Positions 38,596 to 46,743 of a stretch of 64,000 bases of DNA are shown in pieces (the stretch's first letter is position 1; each line of letters opens with the position of its first letter). The notes under the pieces are model-generated. The model saw only the letters and a list, made by a program, of their open reading frames with translations, was not told the DNA's origin and did not search any database. Source of the stretch: Streptomyces koelreuteriae (GTDB lineage: Bacteria > Actinomycetota > Actinomycetes > Streptomycetales > Streptomycetaceae); NCBI RefSeq assembly GCF_018604545.1, contig NZ_CP075896.1, positions 4,898,001-4,962,000 on the forward strand. The letters are read 5' to 3'. A program made the translations under genes and the position numbers.

Positions 38596-39600
38596 ATGAC
38601 GACAGGTCGGCTCGGGCAGCAAGCCGCGCCGCCGAACGCGGCCTACGCCGGGCAGGTCGTGCATTTCCCGGACCCGGTCCGGGCGGCCCGTCACCCGAGA
38701 GGGGTACGGGTCGACGAGCGTGGCTACCCCGACTTCTCGCCCTACGCGCGCGCGGTCGCGGAGATCGCGGAGCCGCCGGAGGGGTTCGGCGTCGACGAGT
38801 TGCGGCTGACGGACTATGTGTCGGCGAACAGCGCGCTGTCGGCGTCCGGGCACGAGCTGTGGGACACGGTGCCGGCGGTGGCGACGCCGCACGGCTGGAC
38901 CTGGCATCACGCGGTCGCCTCGCGGCGGCTTGAGCTGGTCCCGGTCGAGGTGAAGGCGCTGCTGCGGCATCACGGCGGTGTGGCCACGTCGGGCGTCGAC
39001 CATGCCAAGCGGGGCACGCGGCCGCTGCAGGAGACGCGTCCGGCGCACTTCGGGCTGCCGAAGTCGGGTGTGGCCGTGACGGAGTCGCAGGTGCAGGGCG
39101 TCGAGGAGGACCTCGGCTACCGGCTGCCGGGGGCGTACCGGTCGTTCCTGAAGGCGGCGGGCGGTTGCGCGCCGGTGGGTGCCGCGCTCGACGCGGAGCT
39201 GGGGCTGCTGGTCGATCAGCCGTTCTTCACGGTGCGGGACGAGGCCGCGGTCAATGACCTGGTGTACGTCAACAAGTGCCTGCGGGACCATCTGACCAAG
39301 GACTACCTGGGCGTCTCCTTCGTCCAGGGCGGGCTGCTCGCCGTGAAGGTGAAGGGCGAGCGGATCGGCTCCGTGTGGTTCTGCGCGTACGACGACGCGC
39401 GGGACGTGGATCCCTCGACGCCGCCGGCGGAGCGGGTGGAGCGGCTGCTGCTGCCGTGCGGGGACGACTTCGACGTCTTCCTGTCGCGGCTGGCGGGCAA
39501 TCCGCCGGAGTTGGAGACGGTGGCGAACCTGATGGTGGACGGCGGGTTCGCGCGTGTGGTGCCGGTGGGTGCGGTGTCGTCCTCGGCTGTGGGGGAGTGA
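38596..39600 (+). CDS. WHH-type nuclease domain fused to SUKH-1 (SMI1/KNR4) domain
   Basis: 334 residues, ATG 38596 with AGGGGGC upstream. Residues about 40-135 resemble HNH/Endonuclease-VII-superfamily toxin domains of the LHH/WHH group: GYPDFSPYA (43-51), ANSALSASG, PHGWTWHH (98-105) and ELVPVEVKALLRHHGG (113-128). In that family the last motif usually reads LVPxxVH...HxGG; here the first His is Lys120, so activity is uncertain. Residues 158-310 form a SUKH-1 domain (VTESQVQGVEEDLGYRLPGA, LLVDQPFFTV, VSFVQGGLLAVKVKGERIG), a fold mostly used for immunity. Nuclease and immunity-like folds are thus in one polypeptide. No export signal. Followed after 8 nt by the deaminase/SUKH-4 gene. Confidence 0.8.
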   Translation: MTTGRLGQQAAPPNAAYAGQVVHFPDPVRAARHPRGVRVDERGYPDFSPYARAVAEIAEPPEGFGVDELRLTDYVSANSALSASGHELWDTVPAVATPHGWTWHHAVASRRLELVPVEVKALLRHHGGVATSGVDHAKRGTRPLQETRPAHFGLPKSGVAVTESQVQGVEEDLGYRLPGAYRSFLKAAGGCAPVGAALDAELGLLVDQPFFTVRDEAAVNDLVYVNKCLRDHLTKDYLGVSFVQGGLLAVKVKGERIGSVWFCAYDDARDVDPSTPPAERVERLLLPCGDDFDVFLSRLAGNPPELETVANLMVDGGFARVVPVGAVSSSAVGE

Positions 39601-39608
39601 CTTCGGCG

Positions 39609-42257
39609 ATGGTGACCTTCGCTCGGGCGCAGGAGCGCGCGGAAGAGTGGATCAACGGCGACCTGCCGTCGTACCAGCATCGTGAGGTGCGGGTGCGGGA
39701 GTTCGACCTCGGGTTCGTGGTGTGGGCCGAGGACCGTGCGGACGGGCCCCGTTCGGACGGGGGTGCGCAGCGGCTGGTGATCGCGCGGGACAGCGGTGAG
39801 GCGACGCTGTGGCCCGGGCTGCCGGTGGGTGAGGTGATCCGCCGGTACGAGGAGGAGTACGGCCGTCCGGACGCGGTGGACGAGCCGGCGCCGGCGCCGC
39901 CCGCGCGGGTGGATCTGAACCAGACGTCCTTCCTGCTGACTCCGCCGGAGTGGTTGCAGGACGCGGCGGACAAGCTGGGGATTCCGGATCGGCGGGGGGC
40001 TGCCGCTCCTTCTGGTTCCACAGCTGATTCCGCTTCCGGGAGCGGTGCGTCGTGGCCGGCCGCCGGGGGGAGCGACTCGGACGGCTCCGGTGCTCCCGGT
40101 GCTCCGGCCGGCCCGGTGGCTCCGGCCGCGCCCGCGGGGGCGACGCCCTGGGCCGGTACGGACACCAACGGCGATGGCGGTGACGACCGTTCCGTACCGC
40201 TGCCCGCGACGGTCTTCGCGCCGCCGCTGAGCGAGGCCGACGACGACACGCCGCCGCCCGCGACGGCGTCCGACGCCAAGACGGCGCTGATCGCGGGCGG
40301 GAGCCAGCTTCCGCGGACCGCGGTCACGCCGGCGGTGGACGGGCCTGGGCCCGGGGTGGACGCGCAGGGCGCCGCTCCCGGTGTGCCGGGTACGCCGCCG
40401 CAGGGTGTGCCGGGTACGCCGCCCGCCGGTGTGCCGCAGGGCAGTACGCCGCCGCCCGCTCCGAGTGGGCAGCCGTACGGCTATCCGCAGCCGCCGGCCG
40501 GGCCGGGTGTGCCCGAGCGGCCGCTCGCGCCGAACGCTGGGGACATCGCCGACGCCGCGACCAGCAAGGCGACTCCGCCGCCCGGTCGTGGCCGGGGTAC
40601 GGGTCCGACCACGCCGCCTCCGCCGGGCGCGCCGGGTACGCCGGGTGCGCGGCCGGGGGATACGCCTCCGCCTCCGCCGTCGGGGCCCGGTGCGCCGGGG
40701 ACTCCGGCGGGTGGGTATGTGCCGACGCAGATGGTGTCGGCGCTCGGTCCTGAGGGGCCTGGCGGTCCCGTTCCGCAGGGCCCGGGTGCGCCGCCGCCTC
40801 CGCAGCAGCCGCCTGGTGCGCCGAGTGCGCCTGGTGCGCCGCAGCCTCCTGGTGCCCCTGGTGGTACGCCCCCGGGTGGGGTCCACCATGCCGCCACGAT
40901 GTTCGCCGATCCCGGTCGGCCGGGCCCGGGCGTGCCTCAGCCTCCTGGGCCGCCTGGTGCGCCGGGTGTGCCGCAGCCGCCTCAGCCCCCGGGGCCGCCC
41001 GGTGCTCCCGGTGCGCCGGGTGCCCCCCAGCCCCCGGGCGCTCCGAACGCGCCCGGCGCCGGACCCGTGCACCACGCCGAGACGATGCTGGCCGCGCCGC
41101 CCCCGGCGGGTGGCCCGGGTGTGCCTCCGCCGCCGCAGGCTCCCGGCGCACCCCCCGGCGCGCCGCCGATGCCGCCCGGCGCGATGCCGCCTGGTGCGGT
41201 GCCGCCCGGTGCGGTGCCGCCGCCCGGTCAGCCCGTCCCCGGGCCGCCGCAGGCGTACGGCTATCCGCAGCCGCCCGCCGGGCAGCCGACGGTCGGTCCC
41301 GGCTACCAGGCCGTGCTGCGCTACCGCGCGCAGGACGGTTCCGAGCAGCAGCTGATCCGGCGTTCGGCGCCGGGTACGCCGCACCCGGAGTGGCAGATCT
41401 TCCACGAGCTGCGGGCCATGAACGTGCCGCCGGACCAGGTGCTGGAGCTGCACACCGAGCTGGAGTCGTGCGAGCTGCCGGGTGCGTACTGCGCGCGGAT
41501 GATCCGGGAGCAGTGGCCGCAGGCGCGGATCACGAGCATCGCGCCGTACGGTACGGACCACGCGAGCCGGCAGCAGGGCATGCAGCAGCTGCTGGCCCAT
41601 CAGGGCGAGTTGCACCAGGTGGCGGACGGTCCGGCGCGTCCGGCGCCGGTGCGTGCTCCGCTGCCGCCGGTGCAGGCGGCGCCGCCGGTTCCGCCGGAGG
41701 CCATCGCGCAGGAGCTGGCGGCCGCGTTCGGGCCGGGTGTGTTCCGGTTCGAGCAGGCGGCGGTGTCCCGTCAGGGGGTGCCGCCGGTCGTGGCGCACAC
41801 GCTGGTGGCGGCCGGTCTGCCGATGGACATGGGCCCGTTCTTCTGGGCGCAGGCGCAGCCGGGCCGGCCCGTTCCGACGCTGGCGGAGCTGGCGGCCGAG
41901 CGCGGTGTGCAGCCGGCCTCGGACGCGGGTTCCTATCTGGTGATGGGCAGCGACTTCGGCAAGGCGATCTGCGTGCAGTACGGCACGGCCAACATCGTCG
42001 CCGTGCCGGTGGAGGCGGGGCCGGGCGGGGCGCCCGTACCGCCGCAGTTCGTGAACACCGGGCTGCCGGAGTTCGCGCGCTGCCTCGCGCTGCTCGGGCG
42101 GATGTGGCGGCTGCGGTTCGGGCTGAACCAGGAGCAGGCGGGCCGCTGGACCGTCGACTTCCAGGCGCAGCTCGCCGCGCTCGACCCGGCGGCGCTGGGG
42201 TCGCCGGAGAGCTGGTGGTCGGTGCTGCTGGAGCAGATGTGGGACGGACTGCTGTGA
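39609..42257 (+). CDS. Imm35/YrhB-like - Pro-rich - nucleotide deaminase - SUKH-4 fusion protein (882 aa)
   Basis: Starts at ATG 39609, 8 nt after the WHH-SUKH gene. Residues 1-85 resemble YrhB/Imm35 immunity proteins (DLGFVVWAED, RLVIARDSGEATLWPGLPV). About 85-560 is a Pro/Gly/Ala/Gln low-complexity linker with PPGAPG and VPGTPP repeats. About 565-670 is a zinc deaminase: HPE at 592-594, then TELESCELPGAYC with Cys621 and Cys628, and YGTDHASRQQGMQQL, as in nucleic-acid/nucleotide deaminase toxins fused to SUKH in Streptomyces. About 685-882 is a SUKH-4 domain (GLPMDMGPFFW, LVMGSDFGKAICVQYGT, FVNTGLPEFARCLALLG). No signal peptide or membrane helix. The immunity-deaminase-immunity layout is unusual and its target is unknown. 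Confidence 0.8.
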   Translation: MVTFARAQERAEEWINGDLPSYQHREVRVREFDLGFVVWAEDRADGPRSDGGAQRLVIARDSGEATLWPGLPVGEVIRRYEEEYGRPDAVDEPAPAPPARVDLNQTSFLLTPPEWLQDAADKLGIPDRRGAAAPSGSTADSASGSGASWPAAGGSDSDGSGAPGAPAGPVAPAAPAGATPWAGTDTNGDGGDDRSVPLPATVFAPPLSEADDDTPPPATASDAKTALIAGGSQLPRTAVTPAVDGPGPGVDAQGAAPGVPGTPPQGVPGTPPAGVPQGSTPPPAPSGQPYGYPQPPAGPGVPERPLAPNAGDIADAATSKATPPPGRGRGTGPTTPPPPGAPGTPGARPGDTPPPPPSGPGAPGTPAGGYVPTQMVSALGPEGPGGPVPQGPGAPPPPQQPPGAPSAPGAPQPPGAPGGTPPGGVHHAATMFADPGRPGPGVPQPPGPPGAPGVPQPPQPPGPPGAPGAPGAPQPPGAPNAPGAGPVHHAETMLAAPPPAGGPGVPPPPQAPGAPPGAPPMPPGAMPPGAVPPGAVPPPGQPVPGPPQAYGYPQPPAGQPTVGPGYQAVLRYRAQDGSEQQLIRRSAPGTPHPEWQIFHELRAMNVPPDQVLELHTELESCELPGAYCARMIREQWPQARITSIAPYGTDHASRQQGMQQLLAHQGELHQVADGPARPAPVRAPLPPVQAAPPVPPEAIAQELAAAFGPGVFRFEQAAVSRQGVPPVVAHTLVAAGLPMDMGPFFWAQAQPGRPVPTLAELAAERGVQPASDAGSYLVMGSDFGKAICVQYGTANIVAVPVEAGPGGAPVPPQFVNTGLPEFARCLALLGRMWRLRFGLNQEQAGRWTVDFQAQLAALDPAALGSPESWWSVLLEQMWDGLL
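39861..41288 (+). repeat. Long Pro/Gly-rich low-complexity coding region
   Basis: About 475 codons of imperfect repeats encoding PGTPP, PPGAPG, PQPPG and similar. It links the N-terminal domain to the deaminase/SUKH-4 part. Composition makes it prone to length change and mis-assembly. Confidence 0.85.
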
Positions 42258-42289
42258 CACCTCCTCGCCGCTGACCAGCGGTGAGACAA

Positions 42290-42325
42290 GCCGGGCCCGG
42301 TCGTGAGACCGGGCCCGGCTTTCTC
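42290..42325 (+). terminator. Terminator of the SUKH/deaminase operon
   Basis: A perfect 13-bp stem (GCCGGGCCCGGTC with GACCGGGCCCGGC) and GTGA loop, followed by TTTCT. It lies 32 nt after the deaminase/SUKH-4 stop and closes the plus-strand pair as one unit. Confidence 0.93.
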
Positions 42326-42424
42326 GTGCCGCGTTCGTGCCGGGCCGGCTGTCACATCTCCTCGTGCCGCTTCGTCAGAGCAGTGACAGCAGCGCACGCA
42401 CCGCCGACCCAGGAGGCAGAGATC

Positions 42425-42886
42425 ATGCAGGCACGGATGACGAACCCGGCGTATGTCCTTCCCGGCGCGATGAAGGGCATCGGCACCCTGTTCCAGGCGA
42501 TCGGGGAGGGCGGTCTGGGGCAGGAGCTGGCGGAGATCGTCGGGCTGCGCGCCAGTCAGATCAACGGCTGTGGCGCCTGTGTGCACGGGCACACCGTCAA
42601 CCTCCGCAAGGCCGGGGTGAGCGAGGAGCGGATCAGTGCCGTCGCGGCCTGGCGTCACGCCCCGTTGTTCTCGGACGCCGAGCGGGCGGCGCTGAAGCTG
42701 ACGGAGGCCATGACACGGCTCGCGGACCTCTCGGAGGAGTCGGTTCCCGACGCGCTGTGGGACGAGGTGGCCGATCACTTCGACGAGAAGGAGCTCTCCG
42801 GGCTGATCCTCACCGTCTCGCTCACGAACATGTTCAACCGCATCAACACGACCATCCAGGAGCCCGTCGGCACCACGTGGGGCTGA
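42425..42886 (+). CDS. AhpD-like carboxymuconolactone-decarboxylase family protein
   Basis: Probable alkylhydroperoxidase-type or peroxide-defence protein, 153 residues, ATG 42425 with AGGAGGCAG upstream. The redox motif CGACVHGH (about 40-47, CxxC plus a His three residues on) is the AhpD/CMD signature; it sits in the middle of an all-helical fold. EIVGLRASQINGC precedes it. Typically forms homo-oligomers. Monocistronic by position. Confidence 0.9.
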   Translation: MQARMTNPAYVLPGAMKGIGTLFQAIGEGGLGQELAEIVGLRASQINGCGACVHGHTVNLRKAGVSEERISAVAAWRHAPLFSDAERAALKLTEAMTRLADLSEESVPDALWDEVADHFDEKELSGLILTVSLTNMFNRINTTIQEPVGTTWG

Positions 42887-43030
42887 CGGCCGTACGGTCC
42901 GGTCGTGGGCCCGTGACCTCTGTGCGGAGTGTCGCGTTATGAACCCTTCTGCCTGATCCACCAAGATGTGCGCGAAATCATCCCGTTTCTTGTGTGGCTT
43001 CGCGTCGGTGAGGTGGAGAGGGGTTCCAGG

Positions 43031-43933
43031 ATGAGCAGCGCGTCGGTGTCGCCGCACGGCTTCGTGGCCGGGCGGGGGCGTGGCTACCGTCCCGAGCAGG
43101 TGGACAGGTACGCCGAGGCCGTCTCCCAGAATCGTGACGCGGCCTGGGAGCGGGCTGCCCGGCTGACGGTGCTCGCCCGGCAGATGGAGGCGGAGCTGGA
43201 GCTGCTGCGGGAGACCGTGGCGGGGCTGGCTCCGCAGGACTACGAGTCCCTCGGGGCGGGGGCGCGGCGGCTCTTCGCGCTCGGCCAGGAGGAGGCCGCG
43301 GCCGTCCGGGACAGGGCGCGGGAGGAGGCGCGTCGGCTCGTGGAGGAGGCGCGGGCCTCCGCGGCCGAGGTGGGCGAGTCCGCTCAGGCGGATGCCGACG
43401 CCGTACGGGCCGACGCCGATGAACGGGCCCGGCAGCGGCTGCTCGTGGCGGGTGCGGAGGCCGACGAGATCCGTGTCTCGGTCCGGTGCGGGGCGAAGGA
43501 GCAGCGGGGTGAGGCGCTGGCCGCGCTGCGGGAGATGCGGCAGCGTTCCTCCGGGATGCTCGCCGAGCGGGACAAGGAGCGTGCCGAGCGGTGGGCGGAG
43601 GTGGAGCGCGAGGAGGCCGCCCGGGCGGAGGAGCTGGACGCGCGGCACACCGAGGCGGTGGAGCGTGCCGAGCGGGCCCTGTCCGAGGCGGAGCAGGCCC
43701 TCGCCGACGCCGAGGAGTCGGCCCGAAGCCGGCAGGAGGAGGCGCAGGAGCGTGCCGCCGAGCTGGTCGCCCAGGCCCGGGAGCACGCGGACCGCGTCGA
43801 GGAGGAGACGGAGCGGCTGCTGCGCGCGCACGAGCAACAGGGAGAGGACGTACGGGCCCATATCGACCGCGTGCACGCCAGCCTGGCGGCGTGGGCGGGA
43901 CCGGCGGGGCCGCCGGGGCCCGCGGGGGAGTGA
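43031..43933 (+). CDS. Coiled-coil DivIVA-like / cellulose-binding-type protein (300 aa)
   Basis: ATG 43031 (TCCAGG upstream) starts a protein of 300 residues. Residues 10-45 (PHGFVAGRGRGYRPEQVDRY) resemble the N-terminal helix of DivIVA/SCY-type proteins; residues 60-290 are almost entirely Glu/Ala/Arg heptads, a long coiled coil, ending in a Gly/Pro tail. In Streptomyces such proteins are often labelled cellulose-binding proteins and are linked to polar growth. A role at cell poles is inference. Confidence 0.8.
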   Translation: MSSASVSPHGFVAGRGRGYRPEQVDRYAEAVSQNRDAAWERAARLTVLARQMEAELELLRETVAGLAPQDYESLGAGARRLFALGQEEAAAVRDRAREEARRLVEEARASAAEVGESAQADADAVRADADERARQRLLVAGAEADEIRVSVRCGAKEQRGEALAALREMRQRSSGMLAERDKERAERWAEVEREEAARAEELDARHTEAVERAERALSEAEQALADAEESARSRQEEAQERAAELVAQAREHADRVEEETERLLRAHEQQGEDVRAHIDRVHASLAAWAGPAGPPGPAGE

Positions 43934-43968
43934 CACCGGCCTGCATGAGGCACGGTCGCGGGTGGGTG

Positions 43969-44005
43969 ACGCCCCGGCCGCCGCTCGTTCGCGAGGCCGG
44001 GGCGT
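43969..44005. terminator. Bidirectional terminator between coiled-coil and symporter genes
   Basis: ACGCCCCGGCC (43969-43979) pairs with GGCCGGGGCGT (43995-44005), an 11-bp stem with a 15-nt loop, and an outer CACGG / CCGTG pair may extend it. It lies between convergent genes. Confidence 0.75.
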
Positions 44006-44024
44006 CGTACCCGTGCCGTTCCGG

Positions 44025-45638
44025 TCAGCGGCTCCTTCGTACCGCGCCGGCGAGGATCCAGCCCTCCACCGCCTCGTACTGGTGGCGTTGTTCCTCCGAC
44101 TTCCTGCGGCCGGAGGCCACCGTGCCCAGCCAGCCGCAGGCGAAGCCCAGGGGTATGGAGAACAGGCCCGTCGTGGTGAACGGCAACCAGTTGAAGTCGG
44201 CGTCGGGGAAGGCCGACACGGGCGAGCCGGAGACCAGGTTGGTGCCCGGCATCAGCAGCAGGACGGCCAGCGAGCCGCCGATGAGGGTGCTGAGCAGGCC
44301 CGTCCGGGTGTAGCGGCGCCAGAAGAGGCTGTAGACCAGCGCGGGCGCGATGGCCGAGGCGCCCAGGCAGAACGACAGCGTCACCAGGGGCTGCAGGCTG
44401 CGGTGCTGGACGAGCGTGGCCAGCAGGATCGCCGGGATGCCCACGCCCAGCGCCGAGAGCCGGGCCAGTGTCATCTCGCGGCGCGGTGACATCTCCTGCA
44501 CCCGGGCCGCGAACACGTCGTGCGCGAGGGAGTTGGCGCAGGCGAGGATCATGCCGGCGACGGACGCGAGCAGCGTGAGGAAGACGGCCGTGGTGACGGT
44601 CGTGAACAGGAACGTCTCCGCCGTCGACACCTCCGCGCCGAACGCCGCCTGCGAACCCAGTAGATACGCGGTGTTGCCCTGCGGGTCGACCTGCGCGATC
44701 GCCGCCCGGCCGACCAGCGCGGTCGCGCCGAAGCCGATGACCGTGATGACTAGCACGAACAGGGCCACGCCCGACACCGCCCAGGACATCGAACGCCGCA
44801 CCTGCCGGGCGCTGGAGGCGGTGTACATGCGCATGGTGACGTGCGGCAGGACGCCGCCGCCGAGGACCACCGTCAGATGCGCGGTGATCATGTCCAGGCC
44901 GGGGCTGGGGCCGCCCGCGAACTGCAGGCCGGACGAGAGGAACGCCGAGCCGACGCCGCTGTTGGCGGCGGCCGCGCCGAACAGGGCTCCCGGGTCCCAG
45001 TCGAAGCGGTTCAGGATCAGCAGCGCGACCACCATGCCCGAACCGAGCAGCATCACGATCTTCAGGATCTGGATGAGGGCGGTGCCCTTCATGCCGCCGA
45101 TCGCCGCGTAGCTGATCATCAGCGCGCCGACGCCGATGATGCAGCCCGTCTGCATCGACTCGCCGGAGAAGCCGAGGATGAACGCCATCAGCTGCCCGGT
45201 GCCCGCCAACTGCACCAGCATCAGCGGCAGCAGCGCCGCCAGCGTCACCGCGCAGGCCGCGATCCGCACACCGCGTCCCGGCATCCGGCGGGTCAGCGCG
45301 TCGCCCATGGTGAACCGGCCCGCGTTGCGCAGCGGTTCCGCCAGCAGGAACATCAGCAGCATCAGCGACAGGGCCGTGCTCAGGGCCAGTACGGTGCCGT
45401 CGTAGCCGAAGAGGGCGATCACGCCGCCGGTGCCGAGGACGGTCGCGGCGGAGATGTAGTCGCCGGCGATCGCCAGGCCGTTGCGCATGGGGGACAGGGA
45501 GCTGTACCCGGTGTAGAACTCGTCGAGGTCGTCCCGGTCCGGGCCCGTCATCACACACAGCAGCAGGGTGATGGTGGCCACCGAGGTGAAGCCCACCAGG
45601 GACATCGCCTGGGCGTTGCCGCTGAACTCGCTGATCAC
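44025..45638 (-). CDS. Sodium/solute symporter, acetate/ActP-like
   Basis: 537-residue membrane transporter with about 13 hydrophobic segments. The N-terminus carries the ActP-like run DDLDEFYTGYSSLSPMRNGLAIAGDYISAATVLG (quoted here in parts only by name: DEFYTGY and GDYISAAT). GTG 45638 overlaps the stop of the upstream DUF485 gene by 4 nt (GTGA). The DUF485 plus SSS pair is the actP arrangement, so acetate or a short-chain carboxylate is the probable substrate; the paralogue beside galT is much more distant. Confidence 0.88.
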   Translation of the reverse strand: MISEFSGNAQAMSLVGFTSVATITLLLCVMTGPDRDDLDEFYTGYSSLSPMRNGLAIAGDYISAATVLGTGGVIALFGYDGTVLALSTALSLMLLMFLLAEPLRNAGRFTMGDALTRRMPGRGVRIAACAVTLAALLPLMLVQLAGTGQLMAFILGFSGESMQTGCIIGVGALMISYAAIGGMKGTALIQILKIVMLLGSGMVVALLILNRFDWDPGALFGAAAANSGVGSAFLSSGLQFAGGPSPGLDMITAHLTVVLGGGVLPHVTMRMYTASSARQVRRSMSWAVSGVALFVLVITVIGFGATALVGRAAIAQVDPQGNTAYLLGSQAAFGAEVSTAETFLFTTVTTAVFLTLLASVAGMILACANSLAHDVFAARVQEMSPRREMTLARLSALGVGIPAILLATLVQHRSLQPLVTLSFCLGASAIAPALVYSLFWRRYTRTGLLSTLIGGSLAVLLLMPGTNLVSGSPVSAFPDADFNWLPFTTTGLFSIPLGFACGWLGTVASGRRKSEEQRHQYEAVEGWILAGAVRRSR

Positions 45639-46069
45639 CGTGCACTCTCCCGCTTGGCGTCCAGTTCGGCCTGCTTGCGTATCCGGTCCGCGATCGGGTC
45701 GACGCGGCGCCGGGCCGTCTGCTCGTACAGGGCGATGGCCAGCCAGGTCACGGGGACCTGGATGAGCGCGAGGAGCAGGCCGGTGGGCAGGCCGTCGGTG
45801 ACGGTGCTCGTCATGAACGACGGGGCGAACGCCGACAGGATCAGGAACAGGGTGAAGTAGCCGAGCGCCGTGAGCGTGGCCACGCGCCGCTGCCAGCGGT
45901 AGGCGCTGCGCAGGACCCGCAGGTCGCTGTGGTGCCCGAGCGCGGTGTGGCGTTGGGGGCGCCGCTCCGGCGGTTCGGGCTGCTGCTGCGGCTGCCAGGG
46001 GTAGGTGTCGTAGGAGGGCGAGGAATCGGGTGGGGGATAGGGGTAGGACGGCGGCGGGTCGAAAGACAT
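45635..46069 (-). CDS. DUF485 membrane protein, partner of the symporter
   Basis: 144 residues from ATG 46069; an upstream in-frame start exists but codes for a poor Arg/Pro region. Pro/Ser/Tyr-rich N-terminus (1-45), then the DUF485 body: LRVLRSAYRWQRRVATLTAL and two membrane helices (about 65-90 and 100-120). This family sits next to acetate symporters (yjcH-actP), as here, with a 4-nt overlap. Its exact function is not known. Confidence 0.88.
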   Translation of the reverse strand: MSFDPPPSYPYPPPDSSPSYDTYPWQPQQQPEPPERRPQRHTALGHHSDLRVLRSAYRWQRRVATLTALGYFTLFLILSAFAPSFMTSTVTDGLPTGLLLALIQVPVTWLAIALYEQTARRRVDPIADRIRKQAELDAKRESAR

Positions 46070-46222
46070 CCCGGTGCTCCTTGCGAGGGTTGGATCCGGT
46101 GCGGCGGGCCGCAGGGAGGTGGGGGGCGGGCGGCCACGCACGTTACTTCGGAGTACCGGGGCAGCGCGAGGGTTTCGCCAAACTGATTGGTCGGTATGCG
46201 CTTGCCTTTTTGACCTTGGGTG

Positions 46223-46723
46223 TTACCCCCGTTGACGGAGTGGTCGGCGTAGGAAGCGGACTCCCGGGCGGCCGCCCACGATCGCCTCCTCCACCCGCGT
46301 GAAACCGTTGCGGGCCAGGACTCTCATGGAGGCCGGGTTGTCCAGGGTCGTGGCCGCGGTGAGGGACGTCAGGCCGTAGTCGGTGGCGGCCAGGTGGCAC
46401 ACCTGTGCGACGGCCGCCGTCGCCACGCCCCGGCCCGCCGCCTGTTCGCCGATGCGGTAGCCGAGTTCGGCGCTGCCGTCCGCCACGTCGATCAGGTTCA
46501 CCCGGCCGATCAGGTTCCCCTCCTCCCCGAGGACGACATGGAAGCGGCACGCGCGCGCGTGCTGTTCCGCCAGGAGCGACCGGAGGCGTTCGGCGAAGCC
46601 CGCCGGTGTGAAGAAGACGTCCCCGCGGTCCGGGACCGTGCGGGCGAAGTACGCCCGGTTCTCCTGCTCGAAGGCCAGCAGGGCGTCCGCGTGATCGGCT
46701 CGGAGTGGTTCCAGGGTCGGCAT
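46223..46723 (-). CDS. GNAT family N-acetyltransferase (RimJ-like)
   Basis: 166 residues, ATG 46723. GNAT motifs: IGRVNLIDV, ELGYRIGEQAAGRGVATAAV (acetyl-CoA loop at about 95-102) and NPASMRVLARNGFTRV. This pattern matches RimJ/RimL-type protein or amino-acid acetyltransferases. It starts 21 nt after the stop of the DHA2 exporter on the same strand. Confidence 0.88.
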   Translation of the reverse strand: MPTLEPLRADHADALLAFEQENRAYFARTVPDRGDVFFTPAGFAERLRSLLAEQHARACRFHVVLGEEGNLIGRVNLIDVADGSAELGYRIGEQAAGRGVATAAVAQVCHLAATDYGLTSLTAATTLDNPASMRVLARNGFTRVEEAIVGGRPGVRFLRRPLRQRG

Positions 46724-46743
46724 GGGCGGGAGGATACGGACGC

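Noticed and set aside
39303..42260. A 985-codon minus-strand frame over the deaminase/SUKH-4 gene
   Set aside because: Arg/Gly/His-rich nonsense composition; the plus strand has the recognisable domains, start site and terminator.
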